A stretch of DNA of 64,000 nucleotides from Flavisphingomonas formosensis. GTDB taxonomy: Bacteria > Pseudomonadota > Alphaproteobacteria > Sphingomonadales > Sphingomonadaceae. Of the stretch, positions 63,670 through 64,000 are shown piece after piece. Numbering within the stretch: the first letter of the stretch is position 1; every line of letters begins with the position of its first letter. The notes beneath the pieces are model-generated. The model saw nothing but the letters and a program-made list of their open reading frames with translations. It ran no database searches and was not told where the DNA came from. The stretch spans positions 273,306 to 337,305 of the forward strand of contig NZ_WRPK01000009.1 of the NCBI RefSeq assembly GCF_009755815.1. The letters are read 5' to 3'. The position numbers were made by a program, and so were the translations under genes.

Positions 63670-63909
63670 CTAGCCGCCTGCCAAACGAAGTAGGCGCTCG
63701 CGGATGATGGATGTGGCTCCCGCTACGATGCGATCGATCAGTTCCTTGACGGTCGGGATATCGTTGATCAGACCCACCACCAATCCACAGCTCCAGGCGC
63801 CAGCGTCCATGTCACCATCCACCATGACCTTCGGATAAACGCCGGCTACCAAGTCATGTATGTCGGCGATCGTAAGAGTGTCCCCCTCACATGATGATTT
63901 TTCGGTCAA
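63670..63909 (-). pseudogene. Nitronate monooxygenase C-terminal remnant
   Basis: The frame encodes about 80 residues matching the end of nitronate monooxygenases (TIADIHDLVAGVYPKVMVDGDMDAGAWSCGLVVGLINDIPTVKELI region), a family of about 320-350 aa. The only start is TTG at 63909. Upstream in frame, RRYNNADRPL still looks like the family, but a TGA at 63969-63967 closes the frame; a different frame beyond it (SSVLVT) resembles the preceding family segment. This suggests a frameshifted gene cut by the window edge. Confidence 0.55.
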
Positions 63910-64000
63910 GGGCCGGTCTGCATTATTGTAGCGGCGCGATCGTCGATGGAATCCAGCTGAGCTATGTCACGAGTACCGACGAAGACACCTCGCCTGTACA

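Overview
The window is GC-rich DNA from a Gram-negative aerobe, most likely an alphaproteobacterium of the sphingomonad type. The evidence is three large TonB-dependent receptors with no FecR-type regulators, many acyl-CoA dehydrogenases and SDR oxidoreductases, and small regulators spread among catabolic operons. I saw no rRNA, tRNA, CRISPR array or prophage. It reads as an accessory catabolic region of four modules, with one nested pair of insertion sequences.

Region 1 (1-16.4 kb): the C-terminal part of a TonB receptor, an MBL-fold lactonase-like protein, two paralogous HSL-type esterases, a frameshifted MFS transporter, a LysR regulator, an acyl-CoA synthetase, and a GTGA-coupled acyl-CoA dehydrogenase / APH-like kinase pair that resembles mammalian ACAD10/11 and the Lva levulinate system. 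A minus-strand operon follows with a hydratase, an SDR, an enoyl-CoA hydratase, a Cys-less carboxymuconolactone-decarboxylase-like protein, a reduced nitroreductase and a SnoaL-like protein. I infer that lactones or esters are opened to hydroxy acids, which are then activated and phosphorylated before beta-oxidation.

Region 2 (17.0-18.95 kb): an IS5-family element with a doubly broken transposase. An IS481-family element is inserted exactly across its right junction, with a perfect 6-bp target duplication.

Region 3 (18.9-39.2 kb): a nicotinamide/nicotinate catabolic locus. It holds a TonB receptor, a membrane-anchored family-5 solute-binding protein, a nicotinamidase, an IclR regulator, NicA/NicB-like nicotinate dehydrogenase, a MetX-like alpha/beta hydrolase, an amidase-signature amidase, NicX-like 2,5-dihydroxypyridine dioxygenase, a Dpp/Opp-type ABC transporter, an AbrB-like membrane protein and NicC-like 6-hydroxynicotinate 3-monooxygenase. 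The inferred route is nicotinamide, nicotinate, 6-hydroxynicotinate, 2,5-dihydroxypyridine, N-formylmaleamate, maleamate. No maleate isomerase (NicE) and no close NicD or NicF relative is visible. An 18-bp palindrome, ATATCA-N6-TGATAT, occurs twice in tandem upstream of the receptor/binding-protein pair. Degenerate copies lie upstream of the nicotinamidase, between the amidase and nicX, and upstream of nicC, so one regulator, plausibly the IclR protein, may control the whole set.

Region 4 (39.3-64 kb): a second CoA-thioester pathway on the plus strand. It has two MaoC-type hot-dog proteins, an SMR-like membrane protein, an aldehyde dehydrogenase, three SDRs, a FadB-like fusion, an acyl-CoA ligase, a thioesterase, three consecutive acyl-CoA dehydrogenases, a thiolase and an NtaA/SnaA/DszA-family flavin monooxygenase. 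Then come a convergent TonB receptor, a TetR regulator, another acyl-CoA dehydrogenase, a LuxR solo with an autoinducer-binding-type domain, and a broken nitronate monooxygenase remnant at the window edge.
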